Positions 62,990-64,000 of a DNA stretch of 64,000 nucleotides are shown in pieces (the first letter of the stretch is position 1; each line of letters starts with the position of its first letter). The notes under the pieces were generated by a model. It was not told the DNA's origin and did not search any database. It was given only the letters and a program-made list of their open reading frames with translations. Where the stretch lies: the NCBI GenBank assembly GCA_024305405.1, contig JAKNDB010000088.1, positions 2,188,001 through 2,252,000 on the forward strand, written 5' to 3'. This DNA is from Dirofilaria immitis. Its lineage: Eukaryota > Nematoda > Chromadorea > Rhabditida > Onchocercidae. Both the position numbers and the translations under genes were made by a program.

Positions 62990-64000
62990 GTTAGTAATAG
63001 TTGTTTTAATTTAAACGATTGATCTCAAAATATTTTTTATAATTTAAAAAGGTCAAAGTTTAGTTTTTATAATAATCTATCAATTATTTAAAAAAAAAAA
63101 AGAGAATTGTCTAACTTAAATAAAAATTTAATCATAACAATAACGATGTTTAATTTGATACCAAAGAAAAATAAAAAAATGGAAATCAAAATTTTAATTA
63201 TATAACTCAAATAATCATTTAATGTTTATACCAATTTATCATATGATAATTGCATTGTTTATATATTTTAATATTAATTATATTATTTATATAAATTATT
63301 GTAGATGTTTATTTGTACTGATAATTAAATTTTTAACAATTTTTTCCATAATTTCATTCGAAATCTACGAATCATTTCTTCTTCTCTTTTAAAATATAAT
63401 ATGATTCAAAAAAAAAAAAAAAGAAAGAGAGAGAGAGAGAGAGGAAGAGAGGGAGAGAAAAGAGAGATAAGAAGAGAAATATTCTGGGAAAAAAAGTATA
63501 CCTTCCCATTTTTCCTTACCTTTTTGATTTATGTCATCATTTTCATGTTCCAGACATTGTCATACCCATTATCGGCCACTTTTTCCTCCCAATCTTCCAT
63601 TCTACAAACTCTATCATATTACTTTTTCTGCCTATAAGATATTCCGATTTTTGATAATTGAAAAGAAAATTTTAAAAATTGGAAAAAAAAGACTTTCGAT
63701 AATTTTTGTTCAATTTATAAAATTAGCTTTGAAAAAAAAAGCACGTAAAAAGACGGAAAAATTAAATAAAAGAAAAAGAAAATTTTAAAATTTCAAATAT
63801 TAAATCTTAAAAAGAAAGGTAAACATTTATGGCATATTTATAATTTCAAAATATTAATTTCTATTATATACTTAATTAATCGAAAAAATAAAAGAAATTG
63901 AATTAATTTAAAAAAAAAAAGAATCTTTCAAAAAATAAAAAAGAAAAGGAATGAATAATTTAATCGGAACAGACTTAAAATATAATTTTTATTTTTTTAA
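62990..64000. other. unc-62 intron 7 (incomplete)
   Basis: No homeodomain sequence is present. A (GA)n tract at about 63424-63460 and general AT-rich DNA; the intron runs off the right edge. Confidence 0.6.

Overview
The window comes from an animal nuclear genome, most likely a nematode. It is extremely AT-rich, gene-poor and full of simple-sequence and minisatellite DNA. The strongest evidence is a split gene in the last third whose exons join, with matching codon phases and (T)nCAG/TTACAG splice acceptors, into the N-terminal half of a MEIS/PKNOX (Homothorax) TALE homeobox cofactor. Its post-MEIS-domain motifs ([21 protein letters not shown]) look like nematode UNC-62. A clade III (filarial-type) worm is a guess, partly from a Wolbachia/alphaproteobacteria-like oxidoreductase fragment; no species can be named.

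Layout. 1-3.0 kb: a decaying C2H2 zinc-finger gene (minus strand) with repeated CtBP-type PLDLS motifs lies between two inverted, mutated copies of an SRP-receptor-beta-like exon; a further finger relic sits at about 3.0 kb. 3.0-16.2 kb: no gene that can be supported, but several diverged short tandem duplications and a very long (ATT)n tract. 16.26-16.75 kb: a 5'-truncated short-chain dehydrogenase frame (minus) of bacterial type. 16.75-33.2 kb: AT-rich DNA with an 0.87-kb polypurine minisatellite, tandem repeats of 40, 72, 95 and about 41 bp, and a few GC-richer spots that may be regulatory. 33.27-64.0 kb: unc-62 on the plus strand. A Ser/His-rich probable first coding exon (33271) is followed by a repeat-packed intron of about 22.6 kb. 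Six well-supported exons (56360, 57818, 58326, 58588, 62551, 62908) then encode the bipartite PBC-interaction (MEIS) domain and the nematode-specific linker. The homeodomain exons must lie beyond the right edge.

The most interesting possible novelties are these. A short alternative terminal exon just after unc-62 exon 1 could give a membrane-anchored isoform. A possible two-exon gene lies on the opposite strand inside the big intron (48397-46743), with compatible splice phases. The PLDLS-repeat zinc finger is caged in an SRPRB inverted repeat, and the bacterial-type SDR fragment looks transferred. The large intron also carries purine and pyrimidine tracts in both orientations that could pair in the pre-mRNA. 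All coding calls come from reading the sequence; no database search was possible.
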